Positions 20,593-29,029 are shown, numbered from the stretch's first letter. The stretch is DNA of 30,906 bases from Chara braunii (GCA_003427395.1 BFEA01000237.1:904232-935137), one strand, 5' to 3'. Numbers and translations: made by a program. The notes: generated from the sequence alone by a model not told the origin.

Positions 20593-21393
20593 TCACAGGA
20601 GTCGCTTGGCAATCTGATTTTTGGCATGTTTCAGAAAGTTCGATCCTTTCATACGTCTGTGGAGGCAAAACTGCCACTCCCCTTCTTCTTTTATAGCCAT
20701 AACCCACCTCCCTCTTGCCAATGAAGGTTGGAAGTGTTGGGGGTGCCATATAATGTGATGACCCCATGTGGCATCATCCGTCACCGTATAATCGTCTCGG
20801 CACACTATAGGCCCCGGATGCAGTCGAATGTCTGCAGGGATTGTGTCTCTAATCTCATACTCCAAAGGCTCATCAGATGGAGGTTGTTGTGGAGTTCGAG
20901 AGCGTAGCAATTCCATAATAGTACTTGGGCTGTGTCCAAATGGTGCCAGAGTTGCCACCAACTCTGGGGAGAGCATTGCTAGAAGATTCAGATCCAGACT
21001 GTCTCCGGATGCCACCGTCATGGTATTGCCCGCCATCTGAGTCGGTGTAACAATAGAAGAAGTCGGCGGCTGAGTCATTAACTGATCCGTTGAAACCGCC
21101 ATGCTCGAAGTTCCTCCAGAACCGGACGATGTGCCTGGAACACCCATTCTCTGCGAAGCCGGGTTACAAGTTTTTTGCCTCTCAGCTGCCAAAGCCGCTT
21201 GCAAAGTGACATCAACACTCTCTTCTTCTGAGTTGTCCGCATCAAAGTCCTCACCATCCACAAAACAAGTCGCATAACCTGCGATTGTAAACGCCCCGAA
21301 TTGTTGGTCGAAGTACATTGTCTCCAAGCGGTCGAGAAATGAAACCTCCCTCTCCGATGGTGCTTTAGGATAACCCCTCAAGAGTTTCTCCAC
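20593..21393 (-). CDS. C-terminal region of the large gene
   Basis: 266 residues, same frame as the methyltransferase-like segments (intervening TYVLKRRKVEKLL is open). KAPSEREVSFLDRLETMYFD, an acidic patch (DGEDFDADNSEEESVD), a long Ser/Thr/Pro/Gly-rich stretch, then a compact end with WGHHIIWHPQHFQPSLARG, WVMAIKEEGEWQFC and HAKNQIAKRLL. The frame continues past TGA 20593 (LNPEVSQSRIDVRTEEIFQE). Unrecognised as a domain. Confidence 0.5.
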   Translation of the reverse strand: MEKLLRGYPKAPSEREVSFLDRLETMYFDQQFGAFTIAGYATCFVDGEDFDADNSEEESVDVTLQAALAAERQKTCNPASQRMGVPGTSSGSGGTSSMAVSTDQLMTQPPTSSIVTPTQMAGNTMTVASGDSLDLNLLAMLSPELVATLAPFGHSPSTIMELLRSRTPQQPPSDEPLEYEIRDTIPADIRLHPGPIVCRDDYTVTDDATWGHHIIWHPQHFQPSLARGRWVMAIKEEGEWQFCLHRRMKGSNFLKHAKNQIAKRLL

Positions 21394-21423
21394 TTTTCTT
21401 CTTTTGAGGACATAAGTTCATTC

Positions 21424-22032
21424 CTATCTGTCTTCCGGCTTTGTTTCGAAGAGAAACTCCCAAATATTGACCATGTTTTGGCCAACCTTGTAGACGAGAT
21501 TACGCCCTTCATCATGTCGAGGAGGCGGCTTAGTAAAGTTGGCGTAGTAATCTCGAGTTTTGACCATCTTGTCAATGAACTGAGTGAGGAACTTGAACTT
21601 CATACCCTCCCCTTCCAGCACAATGCAATGACGGTGACTCCTTAACAACTCCCAAACCAATCCCGCATGACCTTTCCCGAGGAAAACAATAGCCTCATCC
21701 GCAGGAAAAAAATGCTCCAATGTCTCCACCATCGCATTCGGCTCCCTTTTCATACCATCATAGACCACTTTCTCCGGTGGATCCATACCTGCCATTTTCC
21801 ACTTTGATGGTAGAAAGTTCTTCTCCACGACATCAGTCAACATCTTCGACTTTCTTTCTCTCCACACAAGTGTCGATATGTCAGCCACCTGCTTGGCAGA
21901 TGATGGACCTGCAGCTTGAATATCTTCAAACAAGGAAATAGTGTTGCGATTAAAATCCCCGTCGTTGGAGTACATGATGACCACTATTCTGTCTGTGTCC
22001 TCCAAAGGCAAGTTTGCAACCTTATATGTCAC
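21424..22032 (-). CDS. Methyltransferase-like region, motif I-side segment
   Basis: 202 residues in frame with the previous segment. RIVVIMYSNDGDF, a variable region, then FFPADEAIVFLGKGHAGLVW (~108-127) and HRHCIVLEGEGMKF (~134-145). The FLGKGHAG followed by a helix and an HCIVLEGE strand resembles motif I (FxGxG, S-adenosylmethionine binding) and motif II (acidic end of the next strand). Motif IV before motif I is the beta-class order, which is why I prefer a methyltransferase-derived fold. Homology is by eye only. Stops TAG 21424-21426 and TGA 21418-21420 follow in frame. Confidence 0.4.
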   Translation of the reverse strand: MTYKVANLPLEDTDRIVVIMYSNDGDFNRNTISLFEDIQAAGPSSAKQVADISTLVWRERKSKMLTDVVEKNFLPSKWKMAGMDPPEKVVYDGMKREPNAMVETLEHFFPADEAIVFLGKGHAGLVWELLRSHRHCIVLEGEGMKFKFLTQFIDKMVKTRDYYANFTKPPPRHDEGRNLVYKVGQNMVNIWEFLFETKPEDR

Positions 22033-22047
22033 TTTCCCCTTTGTTTG

Positions 22048-22566
22048 TTATAGACGAGTCCATTTGAGAAGATCCATGTGGATGTCCCACATCGTGACTC
22101 GCCTCAAGAATATGAACTCGCAAGAGTGTGGAACGAAGCACAACAATATCCAATACTCGCCGCCAAGTTTGTCCATGAACTTCTTGAGTCCACCATACAC
22201 TTGTTCAGTCCACGCACCCATCTGGGTCGGGCGACACAAATCCAGGACGACTGTGTGGCACGTCAGGTGTCTGACGGCTCTAAACATCTCCTTGCAATCC
22301 ATCTCGTCTGAAACATCGCTCGGTTCCCACTGGAACGACACGAATACAGATGTCACGTCCTGTTTCTGGAAATATATATACCTCGCTTGTCCCGACAAAC
22401 GAATGCTATGCGAACCCCCAGTTTCATATCTACGCAACAACTTGTTGACAAATTGAATGAACTTTTCGGGACATTTGTTTGCAAGCGATTTTGTTTTCTT
22501 GAAGCCCTCCTCTCCTTTCTCATCCTCGCCTCCAAGTGTAGCCGGAAATGACCGCACCCAACTCAT
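22048..22566 (-). CDS. Methyltransferase-like region, motif IV-side segment
   Basis: 172 residues. HTVVLDLCRPTQMGAW at ~104-119 sits where beta-class N4/N6 DNA methyltransferases carry the catalytic motif IV (typically [DNS]PP[YW] after hydrophobic residues). It is followed by an amphipathic helix (EQVYGGLKKFMDKLGG) and a hydrophobic strand (YWILLCFVPHS), as the fold predicts. The PP-aromatic signature is not present (DLCR), so catalysis is doubtful. Frame continues through TAA 22048-22050. Confidence 0.4.
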   Translation of the reverse strand: MSWVRSFPATLGGEDEKGEEGFKKTKSLANKCPEKFIQFVNKLLRRYETGGSHSIRLSGQARYIYFQKQDVTSVFVSFQWEPSDVSDEMDCKEMFRAVRHLTCHTVVLDLCRPTQMGAWTEQVYGGLKKFMDKLGGEYWILLCFVPHSCEFIFLRRVTMWDIHMDLLKWTRL

Positions 22567-22578
22567 TTCTTTGAAATG

Positions 22579-22770
22579 TCATCGCTGGTCGATCCACCTC
22601 TCCGATGTCAATCCTTGATCATAATACTTGGCGAACAAATCAGAAAGGTTGTCGAAGAATGGTTCCTTCCACTCTGACGGTTTCTTGTGAGGGTCAGAAA
22701 TGAAGACGAAGCAGTGAAACGTTATCAACATTGCTCTTTCCTGCTTCACCATTTCCACGTATGTCTCCAT
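22579..22770 (-). CDS. Linker segment before the methyltransferase-like region
   Basis: METYVEMVKQERAMLITFHC, then FVFISDPHKKPSEWKEPFFDNLSD and a tail ending RWIDQR. It begins after a one-base frameshift and runs, through TGA 22579-22581, into the next segment in the same frame (HFKE then MSWVRSFP). Not recognised by itself. Confidence 0.45.
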   Translation of the reverse strand: METYVEMVKQERAMLITFHCFVFISDPHKKPSEWKEPFFDNLSDLFAKYYDQGLTSERWIDQR

Positions 22771-22985
22771 CGATGTTTCCCAGCAGTGTGAGCAACGTTA
22801 CTTAGCCTTGGAGCCAATATGACACTTCCCGCGAGAATGTCTTGCAACAACTGAAGCCTCTCACGCCTCCCCAACGTAGACATAGCCTTCCATGATCTGA
22901 CATCCGGATCACGCACAGCCACGAGGTAACCAGGTCCTCTAGTACCCTGAATCCAGTGCACTGGAACCCTGACTCCATTTTCCAA
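22746..22985 (-). CDS. Segment following the ParB-like domain
   Basis: Same frame as the preceding segment after TAA 23028-23030 (intervening GESGKTSRPSPGFE is open). VRVPVHWIQGTRGPGYLVAVRD and LGRRERLQLLQDILAGSVILAPRLS look globular. The last ~15 residues before the stop are probably out of frame, because the homologous continuation resumes one base over near 22795. Confidence 0.45.
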   Translation of the reverse strand: MENGVRVPVHWIQGTRGPGYLVAVRDPDVRSWKAMSTLGRRERLQLLQDILAGSVILAPRLSNVAHTAGKHRWRHTWKW

Positions 22986-23027
22986 CTCGAATCCGGGGCT
23001 AGGTCTCGATGTTTTCCCCGATTCACC

Positions 23028-24440
23028 TTATTTGGTGGCAGGCTTCACACCATTTCTCCCCGACAACTGTCCATTCTCCCAAGGAGAATACACTTGTTGC
23101 ACCTTGTCGAACACATCGTCCGTCGCCCTTGTCAATACCATGTAAGGCCCGAGGAAGTCGGACCACTCCTTGCTCCAAGCCTGAAGTGAAAGAGTAACCA
23201 AATGATCACTCCCGGTCGCTCGCAGAGCCATCGCTGCAAACTCTCTGTAATCCTTATTTTTGACGTCTGCAGCAGATCCGCTTATAGCTTTTGGACGACC
23301 GACTGCTTGCCACAACTTTCGTACGTTCTTAATGATAGCAATCTGGTGTGGAGGAGTATTCCATTTGTCCTTCGCATTTTGGAAAGTGCTCAAGGTGCAG
23401 TAATTCTCCATGCTCCTATCCGGATAGTAAAGAGACCTTGCAGTCCAGAAATCCAAACGGAGCTCACGGGCGATGTCAGGGCGTTCTTGAGAACATTTCC
23501 TCACCGCCGCAACATTGTGTTGACCACTGAGAGGATACCAGTAGTACTTGCGCACGGATTGGAGATCGAATTCGTCAGGCGTTACTCTTCTCGCCCTCAC
23601 ATTCGTGCCGGAAGCGTCAGTATGCATTGTATCATATAGCCCAATCAACAAAAGGACAGGCTTCTCGTACAATGCACATACATTCACCCCGGCTGCCCCG
23701 GTCGTTCTCTCTCTGATAGCTGCCTCACCCGACTCAATCATTGTTTTGTAAAGGTCATCAATAAACTTTTGATCGAGGAAGCGTTGATTATATATGAATT
23801 CCTCGTCAGGGATATCCAGAATCCTGTCCAACTTGACAGTAATGAACTGCATTTCCGGTCTCTGGTTACCATTCTCGTCAAACTCAAGGAAGAAGCCTTT
23901 GCTCAGATGACCAGAAGAATTCCCAGGCGGCAGAATCTGCAAACCGGGCGGTCTGGTGACTGTCTTGCCCATAGCGTCTTCATCCGACTGTGACTGGTCC
24001 AGTGGAAAAACGGAAGTTTTTTCCATCACACTTCCCTTCGCTGCTTTTTTCCTTGGCTGCCGTTTTTTCTTCATGGCCTCCTCAGCCTCCCGGGTACGTT
24101 GGACGACCTCCTCAACTGCCAGCATTTTCAACTTGTGTTTGCCTTCCTCTTGCTTGGCTCCCCCTTCCTGCTTGGTTTTCTTACAGTCCAAAGTACTTCT
24201 CCTCTCTTGCCTGATCTTCCTTTTCTTCTCAGCTAGTCGGACTGCATCGGCATGCACCGGCTCGACCCCAACTTCACGGTGCATTTCCCCGCGCCCTGGA
24301 TCCGCTTCCCAATGCCCATGACCCGACGCGAGCAGCTGCGTTCGTTTGGAACCCCAATGCACATCTGCATACCCTCCCTCGCCGGTCGTTTCCTCTTCTT
24401 GCCCTTCGTCCTCATACTCAACCCCTAGACGACCCTCCAA
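23028..24440 (-). CDS. ParB-like domain segment of the large gene
   Basis: 470 residues in the same frame as the N-terminal segment. An acidic start is followed by a Lys/Arg/Glu-rich, probably coiled region (residues ~68-133, RLAEKKRKIRQERR, MKKKRQPRKKAAKG). MQFITVKLDRILDIPDEEF at ~197 begins a ParB/sulfiredoxin-type N-domain: FLDQKFIDDLYKTMIESG (helix), KPVLLLIGLYD (strand), and YYWYPLSGQHNVAAVRK at ~299-315, which stands where ParB proteins have the G-E-R-x-R/GQHR loop. In ParB proteins this fold binds nucleotide and partner DNA complexes. About 150 more residues follow, including LDFWTARSLYYPD and WSDFLGPYMVLTRA. Ends at TAA 23028, beyond which the frame stays open. The segment begins here at a non-ATG codon, and the true start is upstream. 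Confidence 0.6.
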   Translation of the reverse strand: MEGRLGVEYEDEGQEEETTGEGGYADVHWGSKRTQLLASGHGHWEADPGRGEMHREVGVEPVHADAVRLAEKKRKIRQERRSTLDCKKTKQEGGAKQEEGKHKLKMLAVEEVVQRTREAEEAMKKKRQPRKKAAKGSVMEKTSVFPLDQSQSDEDAMGKTVTRPPGLQILPPGNSSGHLSKGFFLEFDENGNQRPEMQFITVKLDRILDIPDEEFIYNQRFLDQKFIDDLYKTMIESGEAAIRERTTGAAGVNVCALYEKPVLLLIGLYDTMHTDASGTNVRARRVTPDEFDLQSVRKYYWYPLSGQHNVAAVRKCSQERPDIARELRLDFWTARSLYYPDRSMENYCTLSTFQNAKDKWNTPPHQIAIIKNVRKLWQAVGRPKAISGSAADVKNKDYREFAAMALRATGSDHLVTLSLQAWSKEWSDFLGPYMVLTRATDDVFDKVQQVYSPWENGQLSGRNGVKPATK

Positions 24441-24536
24441 TTCGCCCGGCCCACCCCTCTCGCTGATTGTGTGCTCACTCTCTATTTCCTCTTCTCCGCC
24501 ACCCTCCTCATATTCTTCACGTTCTTCATCGCGCTC

Positions 24537-25370
24537 TCAATCTTCCTCGTTGTTCTTCTCGTCGTCATCTCCAAAATAATGCGACCCAGCAGGAATGACC
24601 AACTCATAGCGTGGCGGGCGGACCAAGGAAACGGGTTCCTTGGTTGATGTTGGTCTACGCTTCACAGGGGCTGACGGCACGATTTGCCCGCGACACGGAC
24701 CTTTCTCCCCGATCTGCCCTGATTTCGGAACTCGTGTTGCAGCAACCGTAGTCCAAAGCGATGGCGGTGGGCGGGCACCTATAATGATTGGTTTCGACGA
24801 CGGAGCCGCCTCTAAAGACGACGAAAGCACGCTTTTCAGTTCAGATATGCGGTCGGAAGCATGCACCACCGGCTCATGCCCTGCGACCACATTTTTGTCG
24901 AAGAATGTGAAAACCGCTCGAAGGTCCGGCAACGTCAATTTCTCCGTCCCGGGCGGATTGAAAATGTCATAAAGCTTCTTGCCGTACCCAGCATGTTTGG
25001 CCCAACGAAGAGCAACGCGTTTGACATTCGCCATCCGCTCACCTCTAGCATTAAGGACCATCGTGAACTCCAACATGGCGAACTGTGAATTTCCTCCACT
25101 CCACTTCACCACACCGCCAATCGGAACAATGTTATCTTTGATCACCACGTACAAAACCAGCCCACCCGAGGGTTCCCCGATTCCACCCACCCAGTCCAAC
25201 ATCCAGCACCTGTCTTTGTGGTCGACGACAGGAACCTCGTCTCCCACACCTGCAACGGACGTCTCACCAGACCTTCTACGCCTGGACACAACGTCCATCG
25301 TAGATTTCCCCTGCCGACCAGTAGCCTCCTCTTCTCGACTCGTAGCCCCACCAGTCATCAACACAGCCAA
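24537..25370 (-). CDS. N-terminal domain segment of the large gene
   Basis: 277-residue open segment. Residues about 45-170 (VVDHKDRCWMLDWVGG, LVLYVVIKDN, GGVVKWSGGNSQFAMLEFTM, LRWAKHAGYGKKLYDIFNPP, VFTFFDKNVVAGHEPVVHASD) are conserved in the plus-strand copy at 16371-17350. The tail RYELVIPAGSHYFGDDDEKNNEED becomes acidic. Same frame continues upstream through TGA (25386-25388) and TAG (25449-25451) to an ATA-GAT-CGC at 25577 that matches the paralogue start. It then continues downstream through TGA (24537-24539) into the next segment. I do not recognise this domain. Confidence 0.55.
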   Translation of the reverse strand: MAVLMTGGATSREEEATGRQGKSTMDVVSRRRRSGETSVAGVGDEVPVVDHKDRCWMLDWVGGIGEPSGGLVLYVVIKDNIVPIGGVVKWSGGNSQFAMLEFTMVLNARGERMANVKRVALRWAKHAGYGKKLYDIFNPPGTEKLTLPDLRAVFTFFDKNVVAGHEPVVHASDRISELKSVLSSSLEAAPSSKPIIIGARPPPSLWTTVAATRVPKSGQIGEKGPCRGQIVPSAPVKRRPTSTKEPVSLVRPPRYELVIPAGSHYFGDDDEKNNEED

Positions 25371-25693
25371 ATCCGGTCCCGAACCTCAAACATGGGCGGA
25401 AGGAGTGCCTGTAGAAGGTGCACCCCGCAACACCGGGGTTCGGTGGCCCTAAGACCCCGGTGTGTCGCCAACCCCCACGCCAGCTGTTGGTGTCCCCTTC
25501 GGTTTTTTCGGAGACTGCTCCATGCTCCCGGGACCAGTAATAGTATGTCGTTTGTTTGGCCTTCCCTCGCGATCTATGTCGAGCAGCTAGTCGCAATTGA
25601 AGAAAACGCACAAGCGAGAAAGGAGTCATTGCTTTGCCGACGTGCAAACACCACAACACTCGAGAACAAGAATAGACAGGAACACAGCAGCAC

Positions 25694-26615
25694 GCCAGCT
25701 CGTCGTCGTTTCACTGTCGTGTCGAACTCGACGGCCGTGCCACGACGTCCTCCAGTGCCGTCGAATTCGACACGATAGCGACATTGCGGTGTCGTCGTGT
25801 CGAACCTGACGACCGACCAACTCGTCGTTGTGCTCGACGTCGAGCTCGGTACTGCGCGGGCTGTCCAACCGTCGTGTTGGACACGACAGCTACACTGTTG
25901 TCTACCGTGCGACAGTCGACCAAGCGCCCCTTCATGCACCGTCTGGTCGCCAGACCACAGTGTCCATGTCGTGTTCGACACGATGGTCGCCAAACGGTGC
26001 CTGAAGGGGAGCTGACCGTCGTGTTCGACACGACAGCGACATTGTCGTCTGCCGTTCGACGGTCGACCAAGTGCCCCTTCAGGCACCGTCTGGGGACCAT
26101 CGTGTCGAACACGACAGTGACACTGTGGTCCGCCGTGCCCGCCAGCTCGTCGTCGTTTCACTGTCGTGCGACGACGTCCTCTAGTACCGTCGAATTCGAC
26201 ACGATAGCGACATTGCGGTGTCGTCGTGTCACGGTCTTGTCGAACCAGACGGCCGACCAACTCGTCGTCGTGCTCGACGTCGAGCTCGATACTGCGCGGG
26301 ATGTCCAACCGTCGTGTTGGACACGACAGCTACACTGTTGATTGTCGTGCGGCAGTCGACCAAGCACCCCTTCATGCACCGTCTGGTCACCAGACCACAG
26401 TGTCCATGTCGTGTTTGACACGATGGTCGTCAAACGGTGCCTTAAGGGGAGCTGACCGTCGTGTTCGACACGACAGCGACACCGTCGCCTGCCGTTCGAT
26501 AGTCGGCCAAGTGCCCCTTCGGGCACCGTCTGGCGACCATCGTGTCGAACACGACAGCGACACTGTGGTGTGCTGTGCAACATTTGTCGTGTTCGACACA
26601 ACGGTCGGTGGACGG
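25694..26615. repeat. Dyad motif array 3 (two ~440-bp higher-order copies)
   Basis: Two direct copies offset 439-447 bp (the first starts GCCAGCTCGTCGTCGTTTCAC at 25694, the second at 26141). Dyads such as GTCGTGTTGGACACGACAG and GTCGTGTTCGACACGACAG alternate with inverted spacer elements, GGTGCCTGAAGGGG and CCCCTTCAGGCACC. It lies directly upstream (minus strand) of the N-terminal coding start of the large gene at 25577. ORFs on either strand are repeat-driven. Confidence 0.85.
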
Positions 26616-26997
26616 TGCCTAAAGGGGCACTTGATCACGAGAACACAAGACAACAGATCGCAGGCACTGCTTAATACGGAGAAATATTAACTGTTGAATG
26701 CTTGTGCACGCAAAACATCAGAACAACGAGTTTTTTTTTTAGAAAGGAAACACAACATGAGAACAACAATTAAACACTCGGGCTGGCAGCGATGTGTCGG
26801 TGTCCAAAGCCAAACCGAAAACACGTGTCATCATTCCCGGGTTTCAATGAATTGAAAAACAATATGAGAACAACAACGTCACACGTATGTACTTTTGGTC
26901 ACTGAACACATGATGAGAACAACTAATAGATACCTCGTATTGTTATCGAAATAACACATTGAGAACAGCTATCGCAATGCGAATTCCACGAGGCTAT
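26616..26997. repeat. Spacer with ATGAGAACAAC repeats
   Basis: No gene. A short motif (A)TGAGAACAAC occurs near 26757, 26861 and 26912, with weaker forms near 26637, 26710 and 26960, at irregular spacings of roughly 40-100 bp. It lies just 3' of the Cys-rich gene and 5' of array 3 in the minus-strand sense. Confidence 0.5.
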
Positions 26998-27723
26998 CTA
27001 TCGAGTACGGAGAACAATCTCGCCTTTGCGGCCATTCAACACGCTAAGTGGCGATCCGAAGGTCAGCTGCTGCGCCGTCTCAGCAAACACCGAAATGTAT
27101 GTCATTAGCACGAATCTGGAGTTCCCGACGAGAGAAGCGCCTATAGCATCCCGAATTGAAACGACTTTAGCCTCGACCTTGCGCCATGCACCAACGTCCT
27201 CCACCTGGCCACCCAACACGATATCCAATCTCCCATCTACCCTTCTTTGAACTAAACAGATATCCCTCCCGGACATAGACAACTCGTTCTTGGACACATA
27301 CACGACAACATCGGTGAAGTTTCTTGCCCCGCTCGAAACGGCAATACAGAGGACCTTACAGAAGATAAAGTATGCCAGACGCAATCTCACACAACAATAC
27401 GAAACTGCTCTTGGCGACAGACCGGGAGATCGCAACGGACAATGATCGAGGAACTGAGAATGTCGAGCACAATCGAGTAACTCCTGTTTCATAACACGGC
27501 ACCAGGTGCGAGGCGAGGTTGTCACGTATTCGTAGTCCAAAACCCCCACAACACGGTTTATTTTTAGCTTTTTACACAGTAGAGGCAAGCGCACAGGGCG
27601 CATCACATCGAATGGCACAGGAATGCATTTGCCGAATTCGGACATATTAGCGAACTCATAATCGCACGCCCACGGACATCTCTCTGTCATGTTCACCCAC
27701 TCGTGCTCCTCCCACGAGTCCAA
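26998..27723 (-). CDS. Main open segment of the Cys-rich protein gene
   Basis: 241 residues, in the same frame as the 27748-27850 Cys-rich stretch but after the TGA. Starts at a non-ATG codon, so it is a segment and not a complete gene. Ends SVLNGRKGEIVLRTR at a TAG near the left edge. Confidence 0.45.
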   Translation of the reverse strand: MDSWEEHEWVNMTERCPWACDYEFANMSEFGKCIPVPFDVMRPVRLPLLCKKLKINRVVGVLDYEYVTTSPRTWCRVMKQELLDCARHSQFLDHCPLRSPGLSPRAVSYCCVRLRLAYFIFCKVLCIAVSSGARNFTDVVVYVSKNELSMSGRDICLVQRRVDGRLDIVLGGQVEDVGAWRKVEAKVVSIRDAIGASLVGNSRFVLMTYISVFAETAQQLTFGSPLSVLNGRKGEIVLRTR

Positions 27724-27955
27724 ATGTTTGTCGCCAAACGGGAGGATTCACATCCAAGGGTCGCATTCGAAGTTTTCTGGACAAGCGCCTTCGTAGGTTA
27801 CGCTGCCCTGACATTGCCGGACGTACTGCGCGCAAGGTGGGAAAGGGTGGGCCTTGCGTGCACACCAAAGTGTTGGGGTCATATGAGAGATCTCCGTAGC
27901 AACAGTGAAGAGAAGACGCCCTGCACGGCACAAGTGCAATGGTCAACAGCACCAT
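26998..27955 (-). pseudogene. Cys-rich protein gene, possibly secreted, with one frameshift and one stop
   Basis: An acceptor GATTCTTGCAG| near 28037 precedes ATG 27955. The start MVLLTIALVPCRASSLHCCYG could be a short signal peptide. The frame shifts near 27850 to C-x10-C-x5-C spaced sequence (HPFPPCAQYVRQCQGSV, EGACPENFECDPWM), passes a TGA near 27748, and continues 250 residues through HEWVNMTERCPWACDYEF, FGKCIPVPFDVMRP and a C-terminal part FTDVVVYVSKNELS...VLMTYISVFAE that reads like a beta-sheet domain. I do not recognise the family. The Cys spacing suggests a disulfide-rich extracellular protein, which is inference. Array 4 would lie in its first intron. Alternatively the gene is nested in a longer intron of the large gene. 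Confidence 0.45.
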
Positions 27956-28119
27956 AGAACAACCAACAGCAACATAGAACTATTCACCCCCCTCCACCTA
28001 ACAATGGAAACAAACCAGGCCGCACGACAGCACACTGCAAGAATCTATGTGCACATTTCACGCCCATAATTCCACGCACACAACCCATGCACGATTCGAT
28101 GAACGATTCGATGACATTG
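27956..28119 (-). other. Probable intron end and 5' untranslated leader of the Cys-rich gene
   Basis: Contains the acceptor GATTCTTGCAG| near 28037 and about 80 bp to the ATG. No array motif here apart from the edge. Confidence 0.35.
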
Positions 28120-29021
28120 CACCGCGCACAATCTTGTTCGACTCGACTACAGGGAAGGATCGTGTTCGACTCGACGACAGGGCACCATCTAGACGATCAT
28201 GACGATCGTCTTCGACTCAGTGTATCGTGTTCGACTCGACTATCGTGTTCGACTCGACGATCGTGTTCGACTCGACGATTGTGTTTGACTCGACGATCGT
28301 GTCCGACTCGACGATCGTTGTTAGACTCGACTATCGTGTTCGACTCGACGATCGGGCACTGTAGTGTTCGACTTGACGATCGGGCAGTGTCGTGTTCGAC
28401 TCAACTATCGTGTTCGACTCGACGACCGGGCAGTATCGTGTTCGACTCGACGATCGTGTTCGACTCGACGATAGTGTTCGACTCGACAATCTGGCACTGT
28501 CATGTTCGACTCGACGATCGGGCAGTGACGTGTTCGACTCGGCTATCGTGTTCGACTCGACGATCGGGCAGTATTGTGTTCGACTCGACGATCGTGTTCG
28601 ACTCGACGACCAGGCACGATAGTGTTCGGCTCGACAAGCGTGTTCGACTCAACTGTCGTGTTCGACTCAACTGTCGTGTTCGACTCGACAATCAGACATC
28701 GGGCGAGATCGTGTTCGACTCGATTATCGGGCACTTTCATGTTCGACTCGACGATCGGGCACAATCGTGTTCGACACGACGATCGGACACGATTGTGTTG
28801 GACTCGACGATCGAGCGCGATTGTGTTGGACTCAACGATCGGGCGCGATCGTGTTCGACTCGACGATCGGGCACGATCGTGTTCGACACGACGATCGTGT
28901 CATGTCCGATCGTCGTGTCGAACACGATCGTGCCCGATCGTCGAGTCGAACACGACAGTGCTCGATAATCGACGATCGTGTTCGACTCGACGATCGGGCG
29001 TGATCGTGTTCGACTCGACGA
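28120..29021. repeat. Dyad motif array 4 (18-bp unit)
   Basis: Tandem TCGTGTTCGACTCGACGA (18 bp) units and longer versions with GATCGGGCA inserts. The dyad here usually has one arm changed (TCGTGT/ACTCGA). Near 28900 full GTCGTGTCGAACACGA forms occur in inverted orientation. Stop-free units create long ORFs on both strands, including a 293-codon one from 28087, that I do not accept as genes. It lies between the right-hub minus-strand donor (29080) and the acceptor near 28037. Confidence 0.9.
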
Positions 29022-29029
29022 ACGGAAGT

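Larger units (their letters stand above)
19169..25577 (-). pseudogene. Large decayed gene: ParB-like domain plus DNA-methyltransferase-like region
   Basis: Nearly continuous reading across 6.4 kb. One frame runs from 25577 to 22746, a second from about 22795 to 20500, and a third from about 20500 to 19169, interrupted by stops at 25449, 25386, 24537, 23028, 22579, 22048, 21424, 21418, 20593 and 19352. Order of parts: a basic Ser/Pro N-terminus, a conserved globular N-domain, an acidic linker, a Lys/Arg coiled region, a ParB-like domain, a beta-class methyltransferase-like region, a Ser/Thr-rich region, and a tail with ~53-residue repeats. ParB plus methyltransferase fusions are known from bacteria and phages. 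The initiator is ATA here where the paralogue at 16391 has ATG. Several stops are TGA where CGA is plausible (at 25386 the paralogue has CGC). I read it as a decayed element gene. Exact exon structure is unknown. Confidence 0.6.

Noticed and set aside
19169-25577. Alternative genetic code (stop codons reassigned)
   Set aside because: All three stops interrupt the frame, frameshifts are also present, and ORFs on undamaged exons end normally. Decay explains it better.
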